In this document: positions 21,735-34,400 of the stretch, in pieces
How the letters are laid out: each line of letters begins with the position of its first letter
Position numbering within the stretch: position 1 is the first letter of the stretch
Assembly (NCBI GenBank): GCA_018894105.1
Contig: CM032121.1
Span: forward strand, 24,397,730-24,461,729
Length of the DNA: 64,000 bases
Direction of reading: 5' to 3'
Source of the DNA: Jacaranda mimosifolia
Taxonomy: Eukaryota > Streptophyta > Magnoliopsida > Lamiales > Bignoniaceae
Notes under the pieces: model-generated
What the model saw: only the letters and a program-made list of their open reading frames with translations
Told to the model about the DNA's origin: nothing
Databases searched by the model: none
Translations under genes and position numbers: made by a program

Positions 21735-23650
21735 TGAAGGTGTATATGGCATTAAGATCCAAATATTTTCAGAAAGACTGAATCGAACTAGCCCACACAC
21801 ATCCCCAAGGATCAAGACATGCATAGGAATCAGATTTATAAGAGGGAAATACCTTGATGACTATAGAAAATTCAAGGAGCAAGAAAAACTCTCTTCAACC
21901 GTTGAAGAAGCTTCTCACCAGTGCAGCAGAATCACCACCAGTTTTCCCTTGGTTAAACTTCTCCTTTTAGGCTGAAAACTTTACTAGAATGTCACCATAC
22001 CTTGAAGATACAACACTCCAAAAATTAGCTAAAACAGAACACCAAAAGGCCTCCCAGAACTTGGTCCAAATGGTTGCCAAAAATTGCCTCAAACAAGAGC
22101 AATAACAACCAAACGGTTGGCCTCTAATGACATAGTCCACACACCATAGCTAGGACTTAATCTCGACAATATGGCTGGAGATATTTGCAGAGAAAAAGGA
22201 GAATAGAAGGCTTGAAAATGGAGGAGAAAAGCAAGGAGGTTGGAGGTTGGAGAGAATAATGAGATGCTAACAATTAGATGCCCACTATCCAAGTTTGTTT
22301 GGGAGAATATTTGACACCTTTCAATTCTTCACCATCCTCAAGGAGATATAGATATATATATATCTATATATAGTCACGTGACATCAATTAATTAACTATT
22401 TGTTAATTGATCTTTATTTAACTCTTAAATTATATTGACCAATTTAAAACTTAAATTGATCAAGCCAAAATGAGTACAATTTTCGCCTCCTTCAAATTCA
22501 GTCATGCATTTTCTAACTTTTAGAAAATTCTTCTTCTCTTAATAGGTCAAGCTATTGGCTTTTGTGTGTGACCCATTAGGTTCTATCATTTATTGGACAT
22601 AGGCTCACAACTCCTTGTGACTTATGGAATATCAAATATTCACATTACTTTATACTCCATTAAACTAAGCGACTCAATTCAGTTAATCTCATTAATTGAA
22701 GAGTACCTAATATCCATGGCCAACGTTTATCCTCAAGCCCATGGAGCCAAACTAATTGGCAAAAATAAATGCTCTTAAAGAACCATTATAGCATTACGCG
22801 TACCATGCAAATACGATCCTTTCGTCTCCTATCTCCTAAAAGAAGTCTAGGGCAAGATATTAGTTGGCTCCCTAATAGTCTTAATACAATGCTTCTATCC
22901 TCGATGTGCGATTCACTAAGTGACCTCAACCTTGAAAACACCTTTCCAAATTATCACATCACTTTGCATAAGGATTTCTTGGAATCTATCATTATAGAAC
23001 GCATAGGAGATGCACTCGCTCTTTACAAAAATGAAGAGTCGGATTCCTTCTTGGATCTCACAAACCTCCATGTCTATTCATGCCCAATCTCAACTCGAGG
23101 GCCCCGCTAAGTGACCAAGGAAGAGTTAAAGCAAAAGGACCAAACATAAGGTTACCATGCATCCTTAGCTCAAAGGACTAATAATATGCACTAGCATTAG
23201 TTGGAGAATTTGTCACTACCGATTTGCCACTTCGGCTATCTAATAGATTCTTCAGGCGGGTCTTCAGTGTCTTGTTCTCTAAGAAGCACCCACTAACATG
23301 CATCCATATCTCATGTGGGATTGCTTATGGAACGAAACAACATCCAACCCTTGGATTTATGCACCGTTAGTGCAAGTCTATCCAAATCTTAGATGCCCTG
23401 CCTCGTAAGATCTTACGACTTGGAAGATTTAAGATCACGACAGTGTAAGACTTATTCAATGATCATCATCCAATGCGTGATCAAGTCCCATAGTCTAATG
23501 TGATCTAAGGGCTTTATCCAAATGCCAATGAAACAAATAAAGAGCATAAGATAAAGATGGTTATATAATGAATATCATTCAATTAAGATTGTCTTACAGG
23601 AAAATAGTTTAAAAGCCAATCCAATTCGCGTGCGAGGCACTATTCCAACA
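21735..23650 (-). mobile_element. Solo LTR, TSD GCAAG
   Basis: It starts TGAAGGTGTATATGGC and ends CTATTCCAACA. GCAAG flanks it at 21730-21734 and 23651-23655, a perfect 5-bp duplication. The target is the centre of the promoter palindrome of the host LTR (GATGCAAG..TTGGCATCACACC). At 1916 bp it is shorter than full length. Its promoter palindrome is missing, and the TATA region is expanded to alternating TA near 22345-22370. Confidence 0.94.
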
Positions 23651-23976
23651 GCAAGTTGGCATCACACCTGCCATAAGGTTGGAGCCAACTTGACTTGCAA
23701 GTTGCAAGCATGGAATTCTTAATTTCACTTGCATTTGAATTTCATTTGAAATTTTCATTTCATCTCCTGAAATATCATCCAAATAAATTCAAATGCTCTC
23801 CAAATGAACTCTTTCATTTTGAATTTCCCTCCAAATTAATTCTTTACGTTAATTAAATTAACCCCTTAATTTAATTAATTAACCTTAACTTAACTCTTTA
23901 TGTCATTTAGCATAGCTCCTTAAGCTATAATGTGTCAACTTAACTCCTTAAGTTAACTTGACCAGTTGATAGTCAT

Positions 23977-26186
23977 TGAAGGATATAGTAGCGTTAGGAT
24001 CCAAAATAATTCCAATAAAAACTGAAAATAACTAAGCTACTCATGTCCAAAAGGATAATTTCATGCATATAATTCAGATTTGGTGGAAAAAATGCCTTGA
24101 AGAACTTGGAAATCAAGGTAGATGGATGAACAACCTTCAACACTTGAAGCAGTCATAGTTCTAGCACAGCAGAAAGATCATCGGATTTCTCCAAGCTCCT
24201 CTTCGAGTTTTGAGCTGAATTTTTTTACAAGAACTCATCACTCCCTGGGAATGATATAGTACAAATTTTGGCCTAATTGGACTCCTCTATGGTTGCCGAA
24301 AATCCGCCCAAAATCACTGCCAGAAACCGTTTCAGCAAGAGCAATAACAACCCAAGTGTGGTGCCTCTAATGTCAAAGTCCAGACACCAATTGGATCGCC
24401 TTTCCTCTACAATTTAGGATGGATAAATATGCAAAGGAATGGAGGAATTAAGGTGGGAGATGATGGAGGAAGGAGGAGAATACTGATCTAAGAATTAGAT
24501 CTAACAAATAACAAAATTTGTTCTGGTTGTTGAGAGAATCTTATCAAACCAATTTTCAACACTCTCTAGAAGTGTGTAATTAGTAGTGGATGCCCCCTCC
24601 CCCTCCCTCTATATCTATAAATAGAGGGAAGACGGTGTGATGCCATCCTCAGGGTGGGGGTGTCACTTAGCATGCCGTGTGGCATGATGTGATAAGTTTT
24701 GTGTGAATTTGAATTTAATTTGAAATCTACATTTCATCATATGAAATGTCTTCCTATTAAATTCTAATTCCACATTAAATGAACTCTTTGTTTAAATTTT
24801 CCCTACAAAAATATTCTCCAATTGAATTAAACTAAACACTTTAATTAAATTAATATTCCTTTGACTTAACTCTTAAGTCAAAGTGCTTAACTCCTTAAGC
24901 TAGTCAAAATTAATTTTGACTAATTGATAATCATGTGGCATCAATTAATTAACTCTTAATTAATTGATCTTAATTTAACTCTTAAATTAATTTGACCAAT
25001 TTAATACTTAAATTGATCAAGCCAAAATGACATCAATTTTCTTCTCCTCAAAATCGGTCATGAGAGTTTTCTAACACTTAGAAAATTCTCTTTCATTCAA
25101 TAGATGTTACAATTAGCTTTTGTGTGTAACCCATTAAGTTCTACCATTCATTGGACATGGGATCACAACTATTGGATTTGTGGAATACCAAATATTCACA
25201 TTTAGTTTAAACTCCTTTAAACTAAGCGACTCAATTCAATTAATCTCATTAATTGAAGAGTACCCAATCTCTATGCTCGATGTCCAACCTCAAGCCCATG
25301 GAGCCCAACTAATTGGCTTAAATGAGTCCTCTCGCAGAACCATCCTAGCACTATGCATACCATGCAAATACGGTCATTTTCCTATCTCCATGAAAGAGGC
25401 ACAAGTCAAGATATTTGTCAGCTCCCTAATAGCCTCGATACTATGCTTCTATTCTCAATGTTCGATTCCCTTTGTGACCTCATCTTTGGAAAACTATTTT
25501 CGAAATTGTCACACCACCTTGCGAAAGGATTTCTTGGAATCGATCATTATAGAATACATAGGAGATGCACCGCCCTTCACAACGACGAGGAGTCGGATCC
25601 CATCTTGGATCTCACAAACCTCTATGTCTAAGTAGCTCATGCTCAATTGCCACTAGAACGCCCGCTAAGTGGCTAAAAGTGGAGTCAAAGCATGAGGACT
25701 TAAACATAAGGTTACCGTGGATCCTCAGGTCGAAGGATTAATTATATGCACTAGTATAGGCTGGAGAACTAGCCACTACTAACTTGCTACTATGGCTATC
25801 TAGTGGGATCTCCGGGCGGGCCTTCAGTGAACTTGTTTTCTAACAAGCACCCATATCTCATATGGCTTGCTCATGGAATGGAGCAACATCCAACTCTTGG
25901 ATTTATGCATCGTTAGTGCAAGTCTATTAGGATCTTAGATGCTCTATCTCTTAAGATCCTATGACTTGGAAGATTTAAGATCACGACTGTGTAAGAGTTA
26001 TTCGATGGTCACCGAACCAAGTCTTACAATCATGTGCGATCTAAGGGTTTCAACCAACTGCTAGTGAAGAAATATAAACATAAGATGAAGATGGCCTTTC
26101 TATAGAATATCATTCAATCAAGATTGTGTTACAAGGAAATAGTTTACATGGACAATCTAATTGGCTTGTAGGGTACTATTCCAACA
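23977..26186 (-). mobile_element. Full-length solo LTR, TSD GTCAT
   Basis: It starts TGAAGGATATAGTAGCG and ends ATTCCAACA. GTCAT lies at 23972-23976 and 26187-26191. Its 2210 bp equals the LTRs of element B. The ladder at 24860-24922 is clear: TTTGACTTAA, CTC, TTAAGTCAAA; then GCTTAA, CTCC, TTAAGC; then a 22-bp perfect palindrome with arms TAGTCAAAATT and AATTTTGACTA. The promoter palindrome at about 24634 keeps only its left arm. Confidence 0.95.
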
Positions 26187-27369
26187 GTCATGTGGCACCA
26201 GTTAAATTAATTCCTTAATTTAATTGGTCTAATTTAACTCCTTAAATCATTTAGATCTATTAAATTGATCAAGCCAAAATGACCACAAATTAGTCAATTG
26301 TTTCCATCCATAAAATCGGTCAAGGTGGAATTTTCTAACTCTTAGAAAATTCCCTTCATCATGTATGATTTCCAATTGGCTTTTGTGTGTGACCCATTAG
26401 GTTCTACCATTCATTGGGCATGGGCTCACAACTCTTGTGATTTCTTGAATATCAAAATATTCACATTAATTTAAACTCTTTTAAAATAATGACTCAATTC
26501 AATTAATCTCTATTAATTGAAGAGTATCCAATCCGCACGGTCGATGTCCAACCTCAAGCCCATGGAGACTAACCAATTGGCTAAAATAAATATGCTCTTG
26601 GAGAATCATTCTAGCTCCATGCTTACCATGCAAATATGGTTCTTCCATTTCCTATATCCTGAAAGAGGCCTAGGGTAAGATATTTTTTGGCTTTCTAATG
26701 CCTCGATAACTAAGTTTCTATTCCCAATGTTCAATTTCTCTTTATGACGTCTTCTTTGAAAAAATCCTTTTGCAAATTTTCATACTACCTTGTGCAAGAA
26801 TTTTGTGGAATTGATCATTATAAAATATACAGAAGATGCACTCACCCTTCACAATGACGAGGAGTTAATCCCATCTTGGATCAAACAAACCTCTATTTGT
26901 AAGTAGCTCATACCTAAGCTTAACCCGAAAGACCCGTGAAGTGGTCAAGGAAGAGTCAAAGCATGAGGACCTAAACACAAGGTTGCCATGGATCCTCATG
27001 ACTAAGGAGTAATTATATGAATTAGAGTAAGCTGGAGAACTTGCCACTACAGCTATCTAGTAGATTCTCTAGGCGGGCCTTCAGTGAACTTGTTTTCTAA
27101 CAAGCACCTATATCTCACATGGTTTGCGCATGAAATAGAGCAATATCCAACTTTTGAATTTCATGATCACCACCCAATAAGTGATCAAGTCTCATAGTTT
27201 TTTGTGATTTAAGGGATTCAACCAAATGTCAGTGAAGAAAAATAAGCATAAGATGAAGATGGCCATTGAAATACGTATATCATTCAATCAAGATTGTATC
27301 ACAAGTGAAATAGTTTACATGTCAATCCAATTGGCTAGAGGATACTATTCCAACAATCTCCCACTTGCC

Positions 27370-28200
27370 CTAAAGCTAGTTCCTTATAATCTTAAGACCC
27401 ATATTCTCAGGATGTCCTTCAAAGACCTTTTGTGTTAGGGTTTTTTTTGTGGATCTACTATATTTTCTTCTGAGGCAACCCTCTCCACTTGGGCGTCGCC
27501 TCTATCACTTGTTCATTCGACATGGCATGAATCACTGAACTTGCACTCAGGAATAGTAATGCTTTGATCTCTCGAATTAAATGATATGGTCTCAAAATGT
27601 GCTTGGATCATTAATAAGATCTTGGCTCTTTAGCTTGCGCTACTGCCCTATTATTGTATGAAGACAACTTCTGGCTTAGCAATGCTAGGTACTACATCCA
27701 ACTCTTGGATGAAGTTTTCCATCTAAATACCTTCATTTGTAGCTTCCGAAGCTATAATATATGTGGTTGAATCAGCCATGGTGTCTTGTTTGGGACTCTT
27801 CCAACTTACTGCACCGCCATTGAGGAAAAATATAAATCTAGAAATGGATTTTAGGTCATCTATATTGGATTGGAAACTAGAATCCGAAAACCCCTTGAGT
27901 TTCAATTCTCCATTGCCGTATACAATAAACAAATCCTTAGTCCTTCTCAAGTACTTAAGGATTACTTTAATGGCCATCCCGTGACAATCACCATGGTCTC
28001 TTTGAAAATAACTCGTAACACTTAGAACGTGTGCCGCATCTAGCCTTGTACTTTGAACGGCATACATTATGCTCCCTATGGTGGATGCATAAGGTTTGTA
28101 AGACATTCTATATCTCTCGTCGTCAGTCTTAGAGGCCATAGGCTTGGAGAGACGAAGACCATGTGCCATAGGGAGGAATCCCCTCTTGGTTTCTTCCATA
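27370..28200 (-). pseudogene. M3 RNase H
   Basis: A 158-codon open stretch (28199-27723) covers the end of RT and most of RNase H: SYKPYASTIGSIMYAVQ, LKYLRRTKDLFIVYGNG, FSDSSFQSNIDDLKS and NGGAVSWKSPKQDTMADS. The putative catalytic Asp in FSDSSF and the later D in KQDTMADS are present. SGF of relatives is SRF. Downstream of 27723 frameshifts disrupt the tail. It is the best preserved RNase H in the window. Confidence 0.85.
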
Positions 28201-28990
28201 CTAAACCTCTTTAGTATCTTGTCAATTACAGTTTTTGGGAAAGCGCCAGCTTCCTCCTCGATCTATCTCTTTAGATATGTATTAGTAGTAAGTAGGATGT
28301 TTCTCCTAAATTCTTTATGGAGAATTGAGTAAATAACCATGCTTTAGTACACTCTAACATTGCTCTCTTATTCCTAATGAGAATAATATCATTGACATAA
28401 AGCACAATAAACTGCACACTATTCTTACTAGCTTCCTTGTACACACAAGGTTCATAGACATTTTTTACAAAGACAAATGATTTGATTGTCTTATCAAAAT
28501 GCATGTTCCAATTTCGGGATGTCTATTTGAGTCTATAAATGGATCTCTTGAGTTTCCAAACCATTTTGTTCACTCTCTTTGCATATAAAACCATGTGGTT
28601 GCTTTAAATAGATTTCTTCTTCAATGTTTCCATTAAGGAAAGCATTTTTCAAATATATTTTCCATATCTTATAGTCATAATATGTGGCTATGGCAAGTAA
28701 AATCTTAATGGACTTAGGCATTGCGACCGATGAAAAGGTTTCATCGAAATTAATACTGGGTCTTTGAGTGTAACCTTTTGCCACTAGTCGCACCTTGAAA
28801 GTTATTACCTCTCCATTGACTCCTAGCTTTTGCTTATAGATCCACTTGTAACCAATGGGTACTATATACCCTTTGGTAGATCTTCCAAAGTCCATACTTT
28901 GTTGGAGTACTTGGAGTCCATTTCAAATTCCATGGCATCAAGCCAATGTCGGAATCTATGTCCAACATAGCTCCCTCATAGGTTTTTGAA
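28201..28990 (-). pseudogene. M3 reverse transcriptase (broken)
   Basis: Two open pieces, 28895-28533 and 28504-28271, carry VRLVAKGYTQRPSINFDETF, AFLNGNIEEEIYLKQPHGF and FVKNVYEPCVYKEAS. The first catalytic Asp (MDVK position) is Tyr (IYLK), and the active-site box is YVND. Two catalytic residues are therefore lost. Confidence 0.87.
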
Positions 28991-29905
28991 TCACTATCTG
29001 ATTAGTCCATCTCATGAAAGGAATTCGAACAGTTCGAGTTGCTTCTTGATCTGGTCTGACCTTCTAAGAGATTTTATGTCTGGCTTTTGTTGCCATTTGT
29101 TTCCACTGCTTGTGAGAATTGATGATCATCTCGAACTTCATTAAGTTCAACAACAACGCCTTTTATATCTATTAAAAATTCCTTCTCCAAAAAGTGGGCA
29201 TTCCTCGAAACAAACACCTTTTGTTTCGAGGGATCATAAAAGTAATAATCCAAAGATTCTCTTGGGTATCTCATAAACTTGCACAAGATGGATCTACTAT
29301 CCAACTTGTCTCCTACTATCCCGATTGACGTAAGTGGGAGACTCCCAAACTCTTAAGAAAGAGTAGTAAGGTACTTTGCCATACCACATCTCATGTGGCA
29401 TTTTTGGCATCGACTTTGAGGGTAAGTAGCCATGCCGCTTTATCTAAGGCGTATCCCCAAAAAGATATAGGCACATTGGAAAGGCTCATCATGGAACCTA
29501 CCATGTCCAACAAGTTATGGTTTCTCCTCTCGGCTACTCCATTATGTTGGGATGTGTCGGGTAGAGTCCATTGAGAGAGAATCCCATTTTCCTTTAGATA
29601 ATCTAAGAATTCGGTACTCAAGTATTCTCCCCCTCGATCTGATTGAAGAGTTTTAATACTTAGTTCCTTTTGCTTTTCTACTTCATTCCGATACTTTTTG
29701 AACTTTTCAAAAGCTTATTTGGACTTGTACTTCATAAGATACACATGTCCGAACGAGTATGATCATCCATGAAAGTGATGATGTAAGAATAGCCTCTTAT
29801 CGTACTAACTCTTAGTGGGCCACAAACATCCATTAGGTCAAATCCAAAGGACTTGTGGTTCACTCTGATTGTCCCACAAAAGGAGCTTTGGTTTTTTTTT
29901 TTTTC
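28991..29905 (-). pseudogene. M3 integrase (broken)
   Basis: Visible parts are the linker and C-terminus (29304-29074: YPRESLDYYFYDPSKQKVFV) and the end of the core with VAERRN and SFWGYALDK (29621-29391). The D-x-CGP part near 29830 is frameshifted. The third catalytic Glu is kept. A run of 13 T at 29892-29904 replaces a mixed sequence of the relatives and shifts the frame. Confidence 0.83.
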
Positions 29906-30330
29906 CTTTAAGCATGACTCACAAGTAGGAAGTCTTCAATGCCACTAATATTTAGTGCTTTGAGAGCTTCTAACTTATTTATCTTATTTTCAGAAATATG
30001 TCTAAGTCTTGCATGCCACAAGATGGCATCTTCTTGGTTATCTGATTTTCTTTTAGTTGATTGAATCTGCATCAATGAAGGTTGAGAATCCAATATGCAC
30101 AATCTATTGTTTAATGTATGGTGTGCAATTAAAGAACTATTCTTTAATGCTTTCAACATCCTATTTGACATAGAAAAATGGGACAATGAAATAAGGATCA
30201 AGTACAATGCAAGCATTCCTCTAGTCTAACTTGACTATGCCTTCATTGAGACTCCTGTTTCTTTCCATCCCCTATAATGAATTACAAAGGTGTGAACCAC
30301 GTGTGGTATCAAATAGCCATGAGGGAGAAT
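29906..30330 (-). pseudogene. M3 GAG-pre-integrase and reduced protease
   Basis: Minus 30216-29908 encodes SLIAHHTLNNRLCILDSQ and HARLRHISENKINKLEAL, with the two His of the integrase zinc finger. Much of the protease between it and 30270 is deleted. The protease start with LFDTTRGSHLCNSL lies at about 30290-30330. Confidence 0.8.
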
Positions 30331-30993
30331 TTTTCATCAAGTGCACTTCAATAAAGTACATACCCTTCTCAAGGGTTCTAAGGTAATCCTTGCAATTCCT
30401 TTTCCAATGTCTTTTTTCACCACAATGGAAACAAGTACCATCGGTTTTAGTCTCTTTATTTTTCTTATTAAAGTTCATAATGAATTGGTCAAAGGAGTAA
30501 GGCAATGATTGAAGGATCAAATCCATATAAAGCTCATTGTCCATGATTACGTCTAATTGACCTAGCTTCTCAATGATCCCAATCATCTTTAGCCCATGAT
30601 CATGGACACTCGTGCCCTCATTCATTCAAGACATAAGAGCTCCCTAGACAAAATGAACCTTTCGTGTCTAGTTTGAACACCATACAACTCTTTTTGGTGT
30701 AAGTAGATCTCACTTGCATGTTTCATATGCTTATGAGACTTTTGTAGCTCATTAGACATAGAAGGCATCATGATGCATCTTATTTGTAGATCATCATTCA
30801 CAAACTTCGTGAACAATTCACGTGCCTCATTGCTGGCATCATCGCTAATGGTGTTCGGTGGACTTTGATCAAGCATATAAGTCCTTTTGGTGGAATCTAG
30901 AATAATGTTGAGATTTCACAACCAATAGTGGAAGTTTGGCCTGTTTAGCTTATTGGTTTTCAAAATAACATTGAGTGGATTTTTAACCAAATT
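30331..30993 (-). pseudogene. gag of M3 with internal deletion
   Basis: Two open pieces (30876-30622 and 30625-30272) cover most of gag. The start codon position (30993) is TTG instead of ATG. About 75 residues, including the Lys-rich basic region, are deleted between MNFN and KKNKETKTDG. The zinc knuckle is intact: CFHCGEKRHWKRNC, the only complete CX2CX4HX4C in the window. Confidence 0.86.
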
Positions 30994-32434
30994 GAGTTAG
31001 AGATTTCAACAATCTACAAAAGGTGAAAAGAAGAGTATAAGCATGTGATTGAATATAGATATTGAAAATATGTTCATGGTCTTTCAAGCATGTTTTTCTC
31101 CCACTATTTTATCAAATTCTTTACCTCTTAGAAGAATCTAGGAAATCTTATTTCCTAGTATGAATCAAGGCCCTAAAGACTTGTAAGTGGACCCTTGTGA
31201 TGAGTCTCATCCACAAATAATCAAAAGGTAAGCAACTTTTGCTAATTGCATCTCTATGCAACCCTTGATATATTTTGCCTTACTTTTCACGTAGATCCCC
31301 ATGATGAACGACACTCTACATTACTAGGTGTTAAGTTGGACCTACCAATCATACTTTGATTTGAGACCGCTCCATGACATCCCCCATAATGAGAGCCAAT
31401 GCATGGGAAGCATCAAATCAAAGGTGCATCATATGCTAAGTATATGATCACAACTTTCTAGTTAAGTGTGACCCCCATGATGAGTGCCATCACACAAAGA
31501 TAGTAGCATCATCATGTCATATACTATTGGTAGAAGGCATGAATTAATTAAAACTCCTTTTAATTGGTATCCATTTTGACTTAATGTTTTGAAATCGCTT
31601 AAACTCTTCTAAGAGGAGGGATTTTCTTGCTTGCAAAGATATTATCACTTTTATCTTCTTATTTAAGTTTTCTATATCCTAACTGTGCATCTCATACATC
31701 AATAGGATATAGAAAGTATAAATAAGTAAATACGCCTGGCATGCTCCTAGGGTAGGATAATCATGAGACTTAACCAAGTGGTGCATTTAGAGCCATAGGT
31801 GCGCCATTTAGTTGATTTTAAGTGGGTTGATTAAATTTAGCTATTACATAAATGTATCCCATACATTCATGGGTCTTCATGCCTCCAATGGTCTTCTTTG
31901 ATTCCTGGAACATTTACATGAGAAAGAAATCCTCACTTTACTCTCATAACATTTACAAGATAGAAATTAAGAGACGTGCAAGCCCCAATTTAATACAATC
32001 TTTTTCAACAACTTGAAACAAATAAAATCAATATTAATGGCTCATGATGTATCCATTCATTCATCATCCATTCATCAATTAAATGAACAATAAATAAATC
32101 AAGAATTGACCTTTAATTCCAATAATTAAATGCTTATCTCATAAACAATTAATTCGCCAAGAAAGAATAAGCATAACATTTATGCCTTAATATTGAAGAT
32201 TAACTTTAACAAGATTCTAAAAGCAATAAAAAATGTCAAACATAATTTTGAGAATTTGCACAACACTTGTGCATCTATGTAGCATGATTCAATTCACTTT
32301 TAGTCACAAAAATGAATGCAAATCAAGCTCAAAACCCATCCCACCCTTAACCAAGAGTTGCTGCCTAGCTTGGGTGCACACACGTTAGCCACAAGCATAA
32401 CATCCAAACACTCCAATATATAAATTGGATCAAA
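30994..32434 (-). other. Leader of M3 with a distinct set of hairpin cassettes
   Basis: Four cassettes occur at 31187-31214 (GTGGA/TCCAC), 31291-31319 (GTAGA/TCTAC), 31372-31406 (CCATG/CATGG) and 31466-31495 (GTGTGA/TCACAC). The arms are perfect. The cores are of the CCCCATGATGAG type, unlike the ACGACTCGTG type of M1, B, M4 and M5. The first cassette begins 194 bp from the gag start. The GC-rich patch (32330-32400) is decayed. It is joined to an LTR fragment at about 32434. Confidence 0.8.
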
Positions 32435-32900
32435 ATATGCACTAGCGTACGCTAGAGACTTGCCACTACCGACTTGCCTATACAGCTATCTAGTGGATTC
32501 TCCAAGCGGGCCTTTAGTGAACTTGTTCTCTAAAAAATACCCACTAACATGCACCTATATCTCACATGGATTGCACATGAAATGAAGCAATATCCAACCC
32601 TTGGATTTATGCATTGTTAGTACAAGTCTATTTGGAACTTGGATGCCCTGTCTCATAAGATCCTCTGACTTGGAAGATTTAAGATCACAACCATATAAGA
32701 CTTGTTTCATGATCACTACTAAGTACGTAACCAAGTCCTATAGTCTTGTGTAATCTAAGGGCTTCAACCAAATGCTAGTAAAGTAATATAATCAAAGGAT
32801 GAAGATGGTCATGTATAATGAATATCATTTAATCAAGATTGTATCACAAGTGAAATAGTTTACATGCCAATCTCATTGGTTGCGGCGCACTATTCTAACA
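32435..32900 (-). repeat. LTR fragment shared between M3 and M4
   Basis: It starts in the LTR interior (ATATGCACTAGCGTACG) and ends TATTCTAACA at 32900, with a polypurine-tract complement after it. It serves as the outer end of M4's 3' LTR and as the only remnant of M3's 5' LTR. Confidence 0.85.
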
Positions 32901-33540
32901 ATCTTCCACTTGCTTTATAGAAAATTCCCCATAGCCTTAGTAGTTCTGCTATATTCTCTTTTGAGGTAACTGTTTGCACTCAGATGTTGCCACTATCAAT
33001 TGATATCATATATCAAATGATAATGCATTTATCTGTGTTTGGATCACTAATGATATCTTGACTCAAGTCCAAAGTTGTCTTCAAAAGACAACCATAGGCT
33101 CGTGCACCCTAGGCACTATATCCAACTCTTGGATGAAGTTTTTATCCAAACATCTTCCTTTGTAGTTTTCAAAATCACAATGTATTCTACCTCTATGGTT
33201 GAATCGGTCATGGTGTCTATTTGAAACTCTTCCAATTTGTCGAGCCACCATTGAGGCAAAATCTGAATCAAAAATTGGATTTTAGGTCATTTGCATCGGA
33301 TTGAAAACTAGAATTCGAACACCCCTTAGGTTTCAATTTTCCATTGCTGTATACCAAAAACAAATCCTTAGTCCTTCTCAAGTACTAAAGTATTTTTTTA
33401 ATGGCCATCTAATGACATTCACACGGGTCGGATTGAAAGTGGCACGCAACATTTAGAGCATGCGCTACATCTGATCTTGTACATTGAACGGCATATATTA
33501 TGCTGCCAATAGTGGACGCATAAGGTATGTGGGACATCTT
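32901..33540 (-). pseudogene. M4 RNase H (broken)
   Basis: After the polypurine tract (about 32901-32914) the RNase H tail is largely deleted (PLTKP missing near 32940). The rest is recognisable up to SHIPYASTIGSIIYAVQ near 33535. The upstream part is open with RT as a 160-codon stretch (33891-33409). Confidence 0.82.
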
Positions 33541-34400
33541 ATGTCTCTCATCATCAGTCATAGGGGCCATAGACTTGGAGAGATAAAGATCGTGTCCTAA
33601 CAGAAGGAATACCCTCTTGGATTCTCCCATACTAAACCTCTTTAGTATATTGTCAATGTATGGTATTTGGGAAAGCCCCAACATCTTCCTCGATCTATCT
33701 CTATAGATACGTATTCCCAATACGTAGGATGTTTCTCCCAAATCCTTCATGGAGAATTGTATAGATAACCATAATTTAGTACACTCTAACACTGCTCTCT
33801 TATTCCTAATGAGAAGAATGCCATCGACATAAAACATAATAAATTGTATACTATTCTCACTAACCTTTTTGTACACACAAAGTTCATACACATTTTTGAC
33901 AAAGCCAAATAATTTGACTGTCTTATCAAAATGTGTGTTCCAACTTCAGGACGCTTGCTTGAGTCCATAAATGGATCTCTCGAGTATGCAAACTTTTTGC
34001 TCACTCCCTTTGAATGTAAAACCTTGTGGTTGCTCTATTTAGATTTCTTCTTCAATACTTCCAATGAGGAAAGCGATTTTCACATCTATTTGCTATATCT
34101 CATAATCATAATATCTGGCTATGGCAAGTAAAATTCAAATAGACTTAGATATTGAGATCGTTGAAAAGGTTTTCTCGAAATCAATACTGAGTCTTTGAGT
34201 GGTACCTTTTGCCACTAGTCGTGCCTTAAAGGTTATTACCTCTCTATCGACTCCTGGCTTTCGCTTATAGATCCACTTGCAACTAACGAGTACTATACCC
34301 TCCAGTGGATCTACCAAAGTCCATACTTTATGAATCAATTTTGGATTTCATGGCGTCAAGCTAATGTCCTGAGTCTATTTATGTCCAACATAGCTTCCTC
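33541..34400 (-). pseudogene. M4 reverse transcriptase (broken)
   Basis: VAKGTTQRLSIDFEKTF (34338-34135) and ILKRFSMGESK (about 33640) are clear, and MDVK-type sequence with the first Asp lies near 34090. The active-site box is YVDG, so the last Asp is Gly. Frameshifts separate the pieces. Confidence 0.85.

Larger units (their letters stand above)
21101..27355 (-). repeat. 3' LTR of M3, split by two solo LTRs
   Basis: It starts TGAAGTCAAGTGTAGCAC and ends ATTCCAACA at 27355, beside a polypurine tract (27356-27369). Its own sequence is 21101-21734, 23651-23976 and 26187-27355, about 2.13 kb. Two solo LTRs of the same family and same strand fill the gaps, each with its own target duplication. 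The first lies in the promoter palindrome and the second in the ladder region. Confidence 0.9.
27356..32434 (-). mobile_element. Internal region of copy M3
   Basis: This is an almost complete internal domain, read right to left: leader (32434-30994), gag, protease, GAG-pre-integrase, integrase, RT, RNase H and polypurine tract (27356-27369). The left LTR (21101-27355) is complete under its nested insertions; the right LTR is only a 466-bp fragment. The primer binding site is lost. Confidence 0.88.

Noticed and set aside
22340..22372. TA microsatellite or MITE end
   Set aside because: It coincides with the TATA region of an LTR and fits decay of the CTCTATATATAG palindrome.
25180..25635. 151-codon open frame on the plus strand
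   Set aside because: It lies inside a minus-oriented solo LTR. Similar broken frames recur at the same LTR position (4886, 22769, 48921, 54332) with different stops and frameshifts, so this is shared LTR sequence and not evidence of a protein.
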